A stretch of 64,000 nucleotides of DNA, taken from NCBI GenBank assembly GCA_902373515.1, contig CABKML010000001.1, positions 62,001-126,000 on the forward strand. Reading direction: 5' to 3'. Both the position numbers and the translations under genes were made by a program. Below, in pieces: positions 9,400 to 18,476 of this stretch; within the stretch, counting starts at the first letter, position 1; every line of letters begins with the position of its first letter. The notes under the pieces are model-generated. The model did not search any database, was not told the origin of the DNA, and worked only from the letters and a program-made list of their open reading frames with translations. This DNA comes from an uncultured Eubacteriales bacterium. Its GTDB lineage: Bacteria > Bacillota > Clostridia > Saccharofermentanales > Fastidiosipilaceae.

Positions 9400-10197
9400 T
9401 TACTTAGCAGCCGTCGTTTCAGTACTGCCTGTTTCTGCAGGAGTCGAGCTTGTTGCTGCAGGCTCGCTTGCCGCTACGTCCGTGGTCGAAGCCGGCTGAT
9501 CTGTTTCAGGTGTAGGCGCAGGCGCAGCTGCAGGTGGCGCTTTGGCCGTCGCTTTGGCCGCATTCGCATTCTCTTTCACTTTACGCAAATACTCCGCATC
9601 GACCTGATTCGGTTGCCGTAACAAAACACCGTCAGCACTCTCGTCGGCATAGTTAATGTCACTTGTCCCGGCAGAATTCTGCGTCTGCGCTCCCCCTGCC
9701 TTTCCTCGGTGCAACTGTTCATAATAGTCCGCCAAATTTTTATATATCAGCTTATAGTCGACCGCCGAATTTTTCTTTTGCCAGTTCTCGGCATTAGCCG
9801 CCTGTAAATTTATCGCCAGTTGGTTTATTTGCGGCACGGGCACATAAATTATCTGCTCCTGTCCCGGCTTTTCCAAACCGATTTCATTCGCCTTTTCCGT
9901 TAAAGTTTTGGCATCGAACAACTTGGCCAATTGCTCTTTGCGGCTCTCATTCGCCAGCTTCAAATCCTTAATCTTTTTCGTCAACTCGGCGTTGGCATAG
10001 CGCTGCCGTACCAAATTCGTTTCACGCAACAGAACAAAGACAAAGCTCGCCATCACAATAGCAATAATAATCAAAGTAGCACGTACTACCCGATTACGCT
10101 TGCTCTTAAAACGTTGAAACAACAAACGATTAATACCGCGTTTAATTTTTTTATCGCTGTCGGCCTGTATTTTTTGCCGCTCATTGCTACCTAACAT
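9400..10197 (-). CDS. FtsL/DivIC-like septum protein with long extracytoplasmic tail
   Basis: Bitopic protein with a basic cytoplasmic segment of ~38 residues, one membrane helix (about 39-58, ATLIIIAIVMASFVFVLL) and a following charged helix (about 60-105) likely to form a coiled coil. This is the FtsL/DivIC architecture. It also sits exactly where ftsL belongs, between rsmH and the division PBP. FtsL would bridge the PBP-FtsW pair to FtsB/DivIC partners. At 265 residues it is more than twice the usual ~100-120. Residues ~135-265 are an Ala/Pro/Thr/Glu-rich low-complexity tail likely to cross the wall. Sequence identity in this family is low, so the assignment rests on topology and position. 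Confidence 0.75.
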   Translation of the reverse strand: MLGSNERQKIQADSDKKIKRGINRLLFQRFKSKRNRVVRATLIIIAIVMASFVFVLLRETNLVRQRYANAELTKKIKDLKLANESRKEQLAKLFDAKTLTEKANEIGLEKPGQEQIIYVPVPQINQLAINLQAANAENWQKKNSAVDYKLIYKNLADYYEQLHRGKAGGAQTQNSAGTSDINYADESADGVLLRQPNQVDAEYLRKVKENANAAKATAKAPPAAAPAPTPETDQPASTTDVAASEPAATSSTPAETGSTETTAAK

Positions 10198-10276
10198 TAT
10201 CTGCTCGTTCTCTTACCTTCACACTCATATTCATTTTATCTTAGTCTCTTTTAGCAAAAAAAGTAATACAAGCTAA

Positions 10277-11233
10277 TTACATTTTTTCAAATATTCTCAA
10301 TTTCGCCGAATGGGCCCGGAAATTAGCCTCGCATTCAGCGGCGGAAGCTGTAAGCGGTTTGGGGGTCAAAATTCTACCTGCAGGTTGGCGGCCGCAACAG
10401 CAGGGCAAATCCGGCAAACAGGTGCACGGATGAACAAAAGCATGGAACTGCCGTTTCACAATCCGATCTTCCAAAGAATGAAAACTGATAACCGCCAAAC
10501 GACCTCCGGGCGCCAATAAATTAACGGCAGCCTGCAACATCTCCTGCAAAGCCGTCAATTCATCGTTAACATAAATGCGCAAAGCCTGAAAAGTTCTCCT
10601 GGCCGGATCCTGTTTTTCTTTCAAAGCCGCTTTCGGTACAGCCGAACGAACTATATCCGCCAAAGTTAAAGTATCCGTAATTGCCCGTTTTTCACGATAA
10701 GCGACAATTTTAGCGGCTATTCTGCGACTGTAACGCTCTTCTCCGTAAAGATGAATAATATCGGCCAATTGTTCGTAAGTCAGCGTAGCCAGAACTTCAG
10801 CGGCACTTTGACCGCGACTTTGATCCATCCGCATATCCAAAGGTCCGGCCAAACGATACGAAAAGCCGCGCTCCGGTAAATCTATTTGCGGCGAAGAAAC
10901 ACCGATATCGGCCAAAATAAACTGCGCCTGTAACGAAGGCTGCGTCGAAGCCCACTGCCCCAAAGCGGCAAAATCATTTTTTACCAGCGTCAATTCGACC
11001 CCGGCCGCCTCAGCTTGCGGATAAAGCAACTTACCTGCATAATCCAGGGCACTTTGATCTTTATCCATGCCGATTAAGCGGGAGCCTTGCGGCATTGCAG
11101 CCAAAATAGCCGAACTGTGGCCACCTAAGCCTAAAGTCAAATCAATTACCGTATTTAACGGCGTCGGTAAATTCTGCAGCACCTCCTGTAAAAGGACCGG
11201 GACATGCAACAGCCTGCCTTCAGCTTCGTTCAC
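10277..11233 (-). CDS. rsmH: 16S rRNA (cytosine-1402-N4) methyltransferase
   Basis: RsmH (MraW) methylates C1402 of 16S rRNA with SAM. The 318-residue product begins with HVPVLLQEVL, then the SAM-binding DLTLGLGGHSSAIL segment near residue 33. It shows DIGVSSPQID, GFSYRLAGPLDMRMD and the C-terminal ISFHSLEDRIVK motif, all diagnostic. The start is GTG and overlaps the lgt stop codon by 4 bases (GTGA), which suggests translational coupling. mraZ, which usually precedes rsmH in the dcw cluster, is absent; lgt takes its place. Confidence 0.96.
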   Translation of the reverse strand: MNEAEGRLLHVPVLLQEVLQNLPTPLNTVIDLTLGLGGHSSAILAAMPQGSRLIGMDKDQSALDYAGKLLYPQAEAAGVELTLVKNDFAALGQWASTQPSLQAQFILADIGVSSPQIDLPERGFSYRLAGPLDMRMDQSRGQSAAEVLATLTYEQLADIIHLYGEERYSRRIAAKIVAYREKRAITDTLTLADIVRSAVPKAALKEKQDPARRTFQALRIYVNDELTALQEMLQAAVNLLAPGGRLAVISFHSLEDRIVKRQFHAFVHPCTCLPDLPCCCGRQPAGRILTPKPLTASAAECEANFRAHSAKLRIFEKM

Positions 11234-12123
11234 TCCGCTTTCTCCTCTACTTTAACTTGAACATACTTTTTACCGTAAAGAACATAGACAAAGCAGTAAA
11301 TTATCCCGGCTATCAGCATAATCAGGGACAATAACTGCGAAACTCGCAAATTGCTCGTGCCGATATACAAAGCGTCCGTCCGCAAACCTTCCACTACAAA
11401 ACGCAAAGCGCCGTAAAGCATCAGATAACCCGAAATTATTAAACCGGCGTCAAAGCCCAGCCATTTATGATGCGCCTTCAACAGCAGATTCTGTCCGACA
11501 AGCAAAACGGCGAAAATCAGTAAATTACCTAAAAATTCATAGAAAAAAGTCGGATGTACCGGAAGGTCGGGGTTAAGATTCGGCAAATTCAAATACTCCA
11601 GATACGACCTTGTACCTTCGGAAATCATGCCCCAAGGTAAATTCGTATTGCAGCCGAATGCCTCCTGATTGAAGAAATTGGCAAAGCGGCCCACACCCTG
11701 ACCGAGAGCTAAATAAGGAGCCATATAACCCATCAGCTTCAAAACATTCTGCTTTTTATACAAACTGACACAGTACAAGCTGATACAGCCACCGATCACG
11801 CCGCCGTAAAACGCCATACCGCCGCTTCTGATATCCGGAATTGCCCATAAATTGGAGCTGAAATCACGCCAGCTGAAAGCCACATAATAAATTCTGGCGC
11901 CTACGAGACTGCAGGGGATTAAAAACAGGAAGTAATCCAGCAGATCCTCCTGCTTCCAGGCAAATTTCTTACTCCGATTAAAAGCAAGCGTCATCGCCAG
12001 GGCCAAGGCCAAAGCGGCAACTACTCCATACCACTTAATGGAAAACCCGAAAATATTCACAAATTCACGGCTTATAGGTAAATCATGGATACCTAAACCC
12101 GGAAAACTGACATTATAATCCAT
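11230..12123 (-). CDS. lgt: Prolipoprotein diacylglyceryl transferase
   Basis: Lgt transfers diacylglycerol from phosphatidylglycerol to the lipobox cysteine of prolipoproteins in the membrane. Motifs are GGMAFYGGVIGG near residue 95, the signature GQGVGRFANFFNQEAFG near 130, and HPTFFYE near 200, within about seven membrane helices. The start was set at ATG 12123 (297 residues), because AAGAGG lies 6 bases upstream and the family normally begins just before the first helix. The longer reading frame to 12288 overlaps ymfH and adds 55 unconvincing residues. Its place between ymfH and rsmH is unusual. At least one likely substrate, the lipoprotein at 28848-29441, is in this window. Confidence 0.94.
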   Translation of the reverse strand: MDYNVSFPGLGIHDLPISREFVNIFGFSIKWYGVVAALALALAMTLAFNRSKKFAWKQEDLLDYFLFLIPCSLVGARIYYVAFSWRDFSSNLWAIPDIRSGGMAFYGGVIGGCISLYCVSLYKKQNVLKLMGYMAPYLALGQGVGRFANFFNQEAFGCNTNLPWGMISEGTRSYLEYLNLPNLNPDLPVHPTFFYEFLGNLLIFAVLLVGQNLLLKAHHKWLGFDAGLIISGYLMLYGALRFVVEGLRTDALYIGTSNLRVSQLLSLIMLIAGIIYCFVYVLYGKKYVQVKVEEKAE

Positions 12124-12164
12124 ATATTCCTCTTTCTTGCAACTTGTATACCGAACCGACCGTT

Positions 12165-13547
12165 TCAACCTGCCGTCTCGGCAGCCTCTGCCGGTTCTTC
12201 CGGCTTTTCCGACTTCTCCGTCGGCAACGGACTGACTATGTGTAAAGATTGCAGACTTTCGTTCAGAACAAACTCCGCTTTTTCCCACAAACTCTGCACG
12301 TCCAGTTGATTATAAATAGATAACTCATCAAACAAATCCAAATTGCGCAGCAGCAACTCCGCCATCTTATAGCCGCTGGAACTGATGCTGTCCAACGACA
12401 ACAGAAACGCTCCCGTTTCCGCCTTCACTTTCAGGGCAAAATCAGCTCCGCCCAAATCCCGATTTCTGACTGCCTGTTGCAGAGCCTGATAAATTGCCGT
12501 TGCCGCTTTGTGCGGATCTTCCGAATAGCTGGCACACATCCAATAGGCGTAGTCGCTGCCGACTTTGAACTCGTGATAAAAGCTCTCATCAATCAAGCCT
12601 TCAGCGAACAATTCATTATAAACCCGGGAACTCTCGCCGATCAGCAGGTCAAACAACAGGCTCAAACCGATTTCATAGCCTACAAGCTCCCGTCCCTGCA
12701 TACTGAATTTGGAGTTGACATCCGGATCTTTGATGCCGAAACAGAAATACGGCCGGGCGATCTGCATACTTGAGCTGCTGACGGTTTTGCCGGCGGCAGA
12801 AGGCTCACTGACTTTGGTCGTCAAAACTTTAGGCAACTTCTCATCCTGCATATGCGGCTCAAGAATCGCAAAAATTTTGGCAATAACTTCTTCTTCGTTC
12901 ACATCGCCGACAATTGAAATCTTCATATTACTCGGGCGATAAAAACTGCTGTGCAGTTTTTGCAAATGTTCCGGCAAAATCGCCGCCAGAGATTCGCGCG
13001 TTCCCACAATATCATTACGCACCGGATGATTGACATACAAAGAGCAAAGCAGTTTTTCGGCGGCAAAACCGGCAACATCGTCCTGATACATTTCCAATTC
13101 CGACAAAATAATTCGCCGTTCTTTGTCGACTCTCTCCGCCGTCAAATCAGGGCTCAGCAAGGACTCCAGAAAGAGCTGCAAACCTTCATAAAGGTGGTCG
13201 ACGCATGAGAAAAAATAAAGTGTATGGTCATTGGTCGTATAAGCATTGGCATTGATACCGTAACCGGCCATCACATCGTCAAAATTAAAATCATGGCCGT
13301 GCTTGAACACGCAATGTTCCATAAAATGCGCCGTTCCGGCAGGCACACATACAGGCTTACCGGCTTTAGCATAGAAGTTAAGATGATCTGCTCCGACAGG
13401 CAGCGCAATGGAAACAAATTTACGATTAAATCCGGGTTTCGGTACAAAACTGATTGTTAAACCGGAATAATGTTCATAAACATGCTGACTGGTATGCGTA
13501 AAATTTTCCACTCTTTCACGCTTAATCATTTTTCGCTCATTATTCAT
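12165..13547 (-). CDS. ymfH: M16 zinc metallopeptidase, YmfH-like (catalytic partner)
   Basis: M16-family (pitrilysin/processing-peptidase) protein of 460 residues with the inverted zinc motif HFMEH at residues 74-78 and the downstream glutamate in RRIILSELEM near residue 150, so it should be an active peptidase. In Bacillus, YmfH is paired with an inactive M16 protein, YmfF, and the pair is linked to EF-P modification. Here the upstream gene supplies the inactive half as the second part of a RibF fusion. The ATG at 13547 has GAGGAG 10 bases upstream and overlaps the end of that gene by 8 bases, which supports coupled synthesis of the two M16 halves. Exact substrate unknown. Confidence 0.85.
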   Translation of the reverse strand: MNNERKMIKRERVENFTHTSQHVYEHYSGLTISFVPKPGFNRKFVSIALPVGADHLNFYAKAGKPVCVPAGTAHFMEHCVFKHGHDFNFDDVMAGYGINANAYTTNDHTLYFFSCVDHLYEGLQLFLESLLSPDLTAERVDKERRIILSELEMYQDDVAGFAAEKLLCSLYVNHPVRNDIVGTRESLAAILPEHLQKLHSSFYRPSNMKISIVGDVNEEEVIAKIFAILEPHMQDEKLPKVLTTKVSEPSAAGKTVSSSSMQIARPYFCFGIKDPDVNSKFSMQGRELVGYEIGLSLLFDLLIGESSRVYNELFAEGLIDESFYHEFKVGSDYAYWMCASYSEDPHKAATAIYQALQQAVRNRDLGGADFALKVKAETGAFLLSLDSISSSGYKMAELLLRNLDLFDELSIYNQLDVQSLWEKAEFVLNESLQSLHIVSPLPTEKSEKPEEPAEAAETAG

Positions 13548-16074
13548 TACCCTGTTTCTCCTCGTTCTTGCGACTTTCAATCAAATGATAAAAACCGCGA
13601 TAGGTCATTTCCCGCGCTACCTGAATAACCTGCTCTTTCGTTATCGCCTGTAAGCTGTCCAAAAGTAACGTTTTGTCCGTAATTAAATTGCGCAACTGCT
13701 GATTCATATAATACGACATCAGTCCGAATAACGAGTCTGTCGTGTTAAGTATTTCATTGCGCAAAAGTAATTTCGTATTGTTGAATAATTCATCACTCAA
13801 TTCCCCGGCCTGCAACATCTGAATAATCTTCATAGTTTCGACTTTCGCCAATTCTACCTTATCTTCGTTCAAGGCCAGAATAAGCACCAGACAATCCATA
13901 AAATTCAGCAAGTCATAATTTATTCCGTAAACCAGACCCAATTCTTCCCGGATTTTCTTAAACAGCAAAGACTGCACATCGCCGACCAGCAAACTCAGCA
14001 ACAGCTGTAAAACCAGGCTGTCATTGGAAGAATAGCGGGGTAAATTGCCGAAGAACAGCAAATAGCGGCTGCGGACAAAACTGCAATATTCCGTCTGCTG
14101 CAACAATTTCTGCAAGCGGAAAGGCCGTGGCTGCACGTTGGCCGTCATATGATAGCGGACGGTGGAAGACGGGAAATCATCCAGATGTTTTTTCAATCCG
14201 TACAAAGTCTTCTGACCGATATTGCCGCCGGTAAAAAGCATTATCTGCGCCCGCTGCAACAAATCCTGCCAAAAAGCGCTTAATTCCTCCAAAGTCAAAG
14301 CCTGCAGACAAGCTATTGCGCCGTGCGGATCGGCGGCATAATCAGTTCCGGCGTATAATTCTTCCAAGGCTTTCTTCAAAGCATAACTGTCCCGGTCATC
14401 AATTTTAGCCTCCAAATCCGACAAAAGATTTTTCTTTTCCTGCTCGAAAACCCGCCGATTCAACAACTGCGGTTCTTCTTCATCCATTAACGGATGAAAA
14501 ATACTGTCAAAAAGTAAATCCGTGCCTTCTCTGAAAGTACTTGTGCCGTCGGGCGCTCGGAAAATAGATTGTAAATCCAACTGCAAAATTTCCACATTAC
14601 CCAAAGCGCAAGTATCAGCTCCGATTTCCACGCCGTACAATTCATCCAGGCGTTTCAGATACTCCTGATGCGTCGGATAAGCGGCACTGCAGGAAGTTAA
14701 AATGTTGCCCAATAAAGTCATGCAGGTAGCATTACGTTCAGTCAAAGGCAGGGCCAGCAGCAAGCTGAGATTGCCGGAAATAAAGCGTTTGCTCGGCAAA
14801 TGATAAAACGGTGTATCCTTGCTGTCATAGTAGCGATAAAATTGTTCCAAGCTGTCGTGATAATTGCGCGTCTGCTGCACATCTTCCTGAATTGCCGCCG
14901 TCAACACCAAAAAAGACGGATAACATTTTTCCACCCGTTGGAAATTCAAAAATTCAATTGTAATATCTTTATTATACAAATTCATTCGGACATCCAACAA
15001 CGAAGTTTCCACCGTCGGTTCGTCCGTCGCATTGCTGACTGTCGGTCTGACGCCGAAATTGGATATGGCATTATAAGCGACATTATTAACTGTCGCTCTG
15101 GTAGCATAAACACCGTGGGGTAATTTAATTTGTTCCTCATTCCAGGCAGTATTCGCCGTAGGGAAATTAAAATAGCGGGCCAGGCCGCGGCCGTTTTTCA
15201 CATACCCGGCAACTTTGAAATTATGCCCCATCAACATGTTGGCCAGCTGAATTTCGCCCGCCTGCAATAATTTTCTAATCCAGGTAGTAGAAATAACTTC
15301 GCCGTTATAGCGCATCAAAGGAACTGTTTCCAGCACAATACCGTGTTGACGGCACAGCGCCGCAAGCTCCTCAACACCGGCCGACTGGCCCTGCGCGAAG
15401 CGGAAATTCTCACCGACAAATAAATATTGGGTATGCAATTGAGCAACCAAGATTTTTTCAACAAATTCCGCCGCACTCAGGTTGGCAAAATCCGGATTGA
15501 ATTCCTGTTCAATATATTCTTCCACACCCAAGCGCGCCAATTCCTGCCGTTTGTCCTGTTCGCTCATCACTTTGCCCTGCTGTTTCAACTTGGGCAATTT
15601 ATCGAAGCTGTAACAGGTAGCAATCATAGAATGTAAATTAGCTGTATAAACCAGACGATTAATAATTTCCTGATGTCCCCGATGAACAGAATCGAACATG
15701 CCGATAGTCACAACCCGCTTAGCAGCGGCTGCCTTACCATCGGGCACAGGCATAGAGAAATTTTCGACGTTACTGACTGCCCGACCGACAGCCTCCTGCA
15801 GATCCGGACGGGAATTTCGTGGTAAACAGGCGGTAATCTCAGCGGAATTGCTTTGAATCAAATCTTCTTTATCACAGGCAGCCTTCTGCCCGTCAGCATT
15901 CACTTCGCCCAAAGCGGTTAAGCGGATTTCGCCTTCGTGCTCGATTTCCTGGAATATTTCTTCATACTGCCGCAGCATCTTACTGACCAGTTCCTCGGAA
16001 CTTTGAGTAATTTTGGCACATTCCTCCACCAAATTAATTGCCCCCGTCTCATAGCGCAATTTATATATCTTCAT
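13540..16074 (-). CDS. Fusion: RibF (riboflavin kinase/FAD synthetase) + inactive M16 (YmfF-like)
   Basis: One uninterrupted 844-residue reading frame. Residues ~1-120 are a region I do not recognise. Residues ~121-415 are a full RibF. The FMN adenylyltransferase motif GMFDSVHRGH is at 125-134. The flavokinase half has NGRGLARYFNFPTANT near 300, NFGVRPTVS near 335, and a VETSLLD...DLYNKDI-like segment. Residues ~421-844 are an M16 domain without HxxEH, having instead the YmfF-type LLGNILTSCSAAYPTH and RLDELYGVEIG segments and GLVYGINYDL near the end. RibF converts riboflavin to FMN and FAD; the M16 half is expected to pair with the active YmfH encoded next. ATG at 16074 overlaps truB by 14 bases, with AAAGGA ~12 bases upstream. 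truB-ribF neighbourhood is normal; the fusion is not. Confidence 0.88.
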   Translation of the reverse strand: MKIYKLRYETGAINLVEECAKITQSSEELVSKMLRQYEEIFQEIEHEGEIRLTALGEVNADGQKAACDKEDLIQSNSAEITACLPRNSRPDLQEAVGRAVSNVENFSMPVPDGKAAAAKRVVTIGMFDSVHRGHQEIINRLVYTANLHSMIATCYSFDKLPKLKQQGKVMSEQDKRQELARLGVEEYIEQEFNPDFANLSAAEFVEKILVAQLHTQYLFVGENFRFAQGQSAGVEELAALCRQHGIVLETVPLMRYNGEVISTTWIRKLLQAGEIQLANMLMGHNFKVAGYVKNGRGLARYFNFPTANTAWNEEQIKLPHGVYATRATVNNVAYNAISNFGVRPTVSNATDEPTVETSLLDVRMNLYNKDITIEFLNFQRVEKCYPSFLVLTAAIQEDVQQTRNYHDSLEQFYRYYDSKDTPFYHLPSKRFISGNLSLLLALPLTERNATCMTLLGNILTSCSAAYPTHQEYLKRLDELYGVEIGADTCALGNVEILQLDLQSIFRAPDGTSTFREGTDLLFDSIFHPLMDEEEPQLLNRRVFEQEKKNLLSDLEAKIDDRDSYALKKALEELYAGTDYAADPHGAIACLQALTLEELSAFWQDLLQRAQIMLFTGGNIGQKTLYGLKKHLDDFPSSTVRYHMTANVQPRPFRLQKLLQQTEYCSFVRSRYLLFFGNLPRYSSNDSLVLQLLLSLLVGDVQSLLFKKIREELGLVYGINYDLLNFMDCLVLILALNEDKVELAKVETMKIIQMLQAGELSDELFNNTKLLLRNEILNTTDSLFGLMSYYMNQQLRNLITDKTLLLDSLQAITKEQVIQVAREMTYRGFYHLIESRKNEEKQGNE

Positions 16075-17293
16075 GACTAAGCAACATCCTTTCAGCTTTG
16101 AGAACATACACAGGTTCAGCCTGAGCGGCAGTCGCAGAATCCTGCACTGCAAGACGCAACATCCCGACAACTTCGTCATCTTTGAGCGCCACAAGCAAAC
16201 CGCCTTGTTTAATTATACTAGAAAGATTGGCGTTCGTTATTTTTTTCTGCAAATATTCAGTAGAAAATTCCGGCCTTTCAGCTGCATTTTTCGGATAAAA
16301 TGTCAATAAACGGCCGCAAACGAAGGCGCGCAAACTTTCAGCGTCACAATTGAATATCGGATAAGCCGCTAACAAGCGGCGCAAACTTAAAGGTTCCGCT
16401 TGGCCCGCTGCCGCCAACTCCTGCCACTTCAGCTCGGAATTGGCTTGTTCCAGCTGCATTTCCCCGATGCGAGTCCTTAACAGGCGCAACGTACAGGCAC
16501 CTGTCTGCAGACGGCGACCCAATTCATGCACAAGTGCCCGAATAAAAGCCCCCTTACTGACTGTAAACTCGATATCAAGATAAACATCGCACGGTACCTT
16601 GCTCCAAGCGGCAATTTCTGCCGGTGCCAAATATTCCGGCAAATATTTATCCGCCAGTTTCGCCTGCGCCGCCGGAAAAAGGCCGTCCCTCATCCAAGCT
16701 TGCTGTTGCTGCAACAACGCCTTTCGCCGATTATATAAACTTTCGGCCTCCGCATACGGTAAATCCCTTAACTCCGCCGCACTGATATAGCTTTGCCAAC
16801 CGTTAAGCTGAACTTTCTCCACCGTAATCGTCTTATATTGTTTTTCTAAATCTATTTGCCGACGAGCATACTCATACATCTTTTTGCCCTTAACTTTTTT
16901 CGCCGAATAAAGCGGAATTTCCTGGCGATTAACCCCGACAAAGTCCTGCAAAGCCTGCACAACTTTCTCCGCCCGACCCTGAAAAAGTTCATAAAACTTA
17001 TCGAAACTCACCCCGGAAGCTGCACTTAAACGGCCGTTAACATCCAAGCTGTCGCTGCTCAAGCCCAAGGCTGCAAGGGCCCGATAAGTTTTCGTCCCGT
17101 TTTCCACATAAGGAATCATCCTTGTCGCCCGGTTCAGGAAAATCGGCAACAAGCCCTCGGCAAAAGGGTCCAAGGTCCCTAAATGTCCCGCCTTATCCGC
17201 CTGTAATAAACGTTGCATCTGCGCAACGCAGGCAAAAGACGAAGGCCCGATACTTTTGTAGACAAGATACACACCCTGTTTGTTCCGTGTCAT
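16061..17293 (-). CDS. truB: tRNA pseudouridine-55 synthase, enlarged
   Basis: TruB makes pseudouridine 55 in the T-loop of tRNAs. The N-terminal NKQGVYLVYKSIGPSS segment is followed by AGHLGTLDPFAEGLLPI with the catalytic Asp at residue 42. ATRMIPYV, the YSAKKVKGKKMYEYAR motif near 135 and the late FIRALVHELGRRL motif are also present. The family is usually ~290-310 residues; this one has 410. Most of the excess is an insertion at about residues 160-230, rich in Ala, Gln and charged residues, between the VEKVQL strand and the DIEFTVSKG strand. A further C-terminal domain of the PUA-like type may explain the rest. Start ATG overlaps the nrnA stop by 4 bases (ATGA). Confidence 0.92.
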   Translation of the reverse strand: MTRNKQGVYLVYKSIGPSSFACVAQMQRLLQADKAGHLGTLDPFAEGLLPIFLNRATRMIPYVENGTKTYRALAALGLSSDSLDVNGRLSAASGVSFDKFYELFQGRAEKVVQALQDFVGVNRQEIPLYSAKKVKGKKMYEYARRQIDLEKQYKTITVEKVQLNGWQSYISAAELRDLPYAEAESLYNRRKALLQQQQAWMRDGLFPAAQAKLADKYLPEYLAPAEIAAWSKVPCDVYLDIEFTVSKGAFIRALVHELGRRLQTGACTLRLLRTRIGEMQLEQANSELKWQELAAAGQAEPLSLRRLLAAYPIFNCDAESLRAFVCGRLLTFYPKNAAERPEFSTEYLQKKITNANLSSIIKQGGLLVALKDDEVVGMLRLAVQDSATAAQAEPVYVLKAERMLLSHEDI

Positions 17294-18396
17294 TGCTCTC
17301 CACTCTCATCCGTTCGCTCCAATTGTTCCCGACAAGCTTGCAGGAAAAGCGGTTCAGCTGCTTCCGGCGTACTGTTATAAATAGTAAAACCGCTGGCTCT
17401 TTTATGACCGCCACCGCCCAATTGCAGCGCAATTTTCTGTGCATCCGCCGTTAAAGAAGTACGAATCGAACCGATAACATTACCTTTAGGTGTCTGCCGT
17501 AACAAAACGGCAATTTCAACACCTTCCACTTCCCGCAACTTGGAGCTGATTCCGTCTATATCCTGGTCAGTCGCCTGCACGGCCTGAATTTGTGCCGCAC
17601 TCAGTTTAGCAACCAGACAGCGATTGGCGAAAAAATACTTCGTTTGCGTAAAAGCCAAAGCTTCAATTTGCAGTTGCCGCCTGGAGCAAAGATGATAATG
17701 CAGACGATTAATCAGTTCCTGATCGGCGCCGCGATTTTTTAAGATTGCCATGATTAAATAGACTTGGGCACTCATGGCTTCATAACTTAACTGCCCGCTG
17801 TCTGTGACTATCCCGGTCATCAGACATTCAGCTGTATTTTTGTCAATCAAGTGACAATTCTCCGCCGCCTCCAACGCCAGCAGTAATTCACTTACCTGAA
17901 CGCAACAGGCCACAATATCCGGCGCAATATCGTAAGCGGCTGATGCCGTAAATTGCGAAATATGATGATCAATAATTATTCTTCTCGCCGGTAAACAGGC
18001 ATTGAACAGAATTTCTCGTGCACCTAAACGCGTAGACGGGGCGGAATTGTCAACTAAACAGACATAAGCCTTTTCCCGTATAATTCGCTCCCGCCAACAC
18101 TCCGCTTCCTCCGCCGTTGCGCACACAGCATAATCACGGCAATCCAAATAATCATAAAGTCCGGACAAAGGTTCAGCAAAAACAGCCTGAGCGGCAAAGC
18201 CCTCCTGACACAAAGCCCGCTGCAAAGCCATAGCAGACCCGATCGCATCACCATCCGCCCGATGATGCGGCAAAATATAAAAATGCACCTTCTCGCCCTT
18301 AGCAGCCGCCTCCGCCTTAATTTTCAATAAATGTTCCGCCAAAAGCAAAGTTTGGCGGCGCCAATGCCACTGCAGTTGCGGTTCTTTCAACTCCAT
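17290..18396 (-). CDS. nrnA: DHH/DHHA1 phosphoesterase, NrnA-like (nanoRNase/pAp phosphatase)
   Basis: Bifunctional oligoribonuclease and pAp phosphatase family, cytoplasmic and manganese-dependent. The first metal motif is HHRADGDAIGS near residue 45, a middle Asp lies in CLVDNSA, and the DHH signature is IIIDHHIS near 140. The C-terminal DHHA1 domain ends with the substrate-binding QLGGGGHKRASGF. The ATG at 18396 was chosen because GGGAGA lies 5 bases upstream; a TTG 42 bases earlier is possible but has no better site. Length 368 is somewhat above the usual ~310-330. Between rbfA and truB is the usual Firmicutes order. Confidence 0.92.
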   Translation of the reverse strand: MELKEPQLQWHWRRQTLLLAEHLLKIKAEAAAKGEKVHFYILPHHRADGDAIGSAMALQRALCQEGFAAQAVFAEPLSGLYDYLDCRDYAVCATAEEAECWRERIIREKAYVCLVDNSAPSTRLGAREILFNACLPARRIIIDHHISQFTASAAYDIAPDIVACCVQVSELLLALEAAENCHLIDKNTAECLMTGIVTDSGQLSYEAMSAQVYLIMAILKNRGADQELINRLHYHLCSRRQLQIEALAFTQTKYFFANRCLVAKLSAAQIQAVQATDQDIDGISSKLREVEGVEIAVLLRQTPKGNVIGSIRTSLTADAQKIALQLGGGGHKRASGFTIYNSTPEAAEPLFLQACREQLERTDESGEQ

Positions 18397-18476
18397 ACGA
18401 TTCTCCCGTAAATATAAATCTTCTGCAAAAAAGGACAACTATCCTCCGACAATTGCCCTTTAATTAATCAATTGAT

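Noticed and set aside
12124..12288. Fifty-five-residue N-terminal extension of Lgt
   Set aside because: Overlaps ymfH coding sequence, is polar and unlike Lgt, and a good ribosome-binding site precedes the ATG at 12123.
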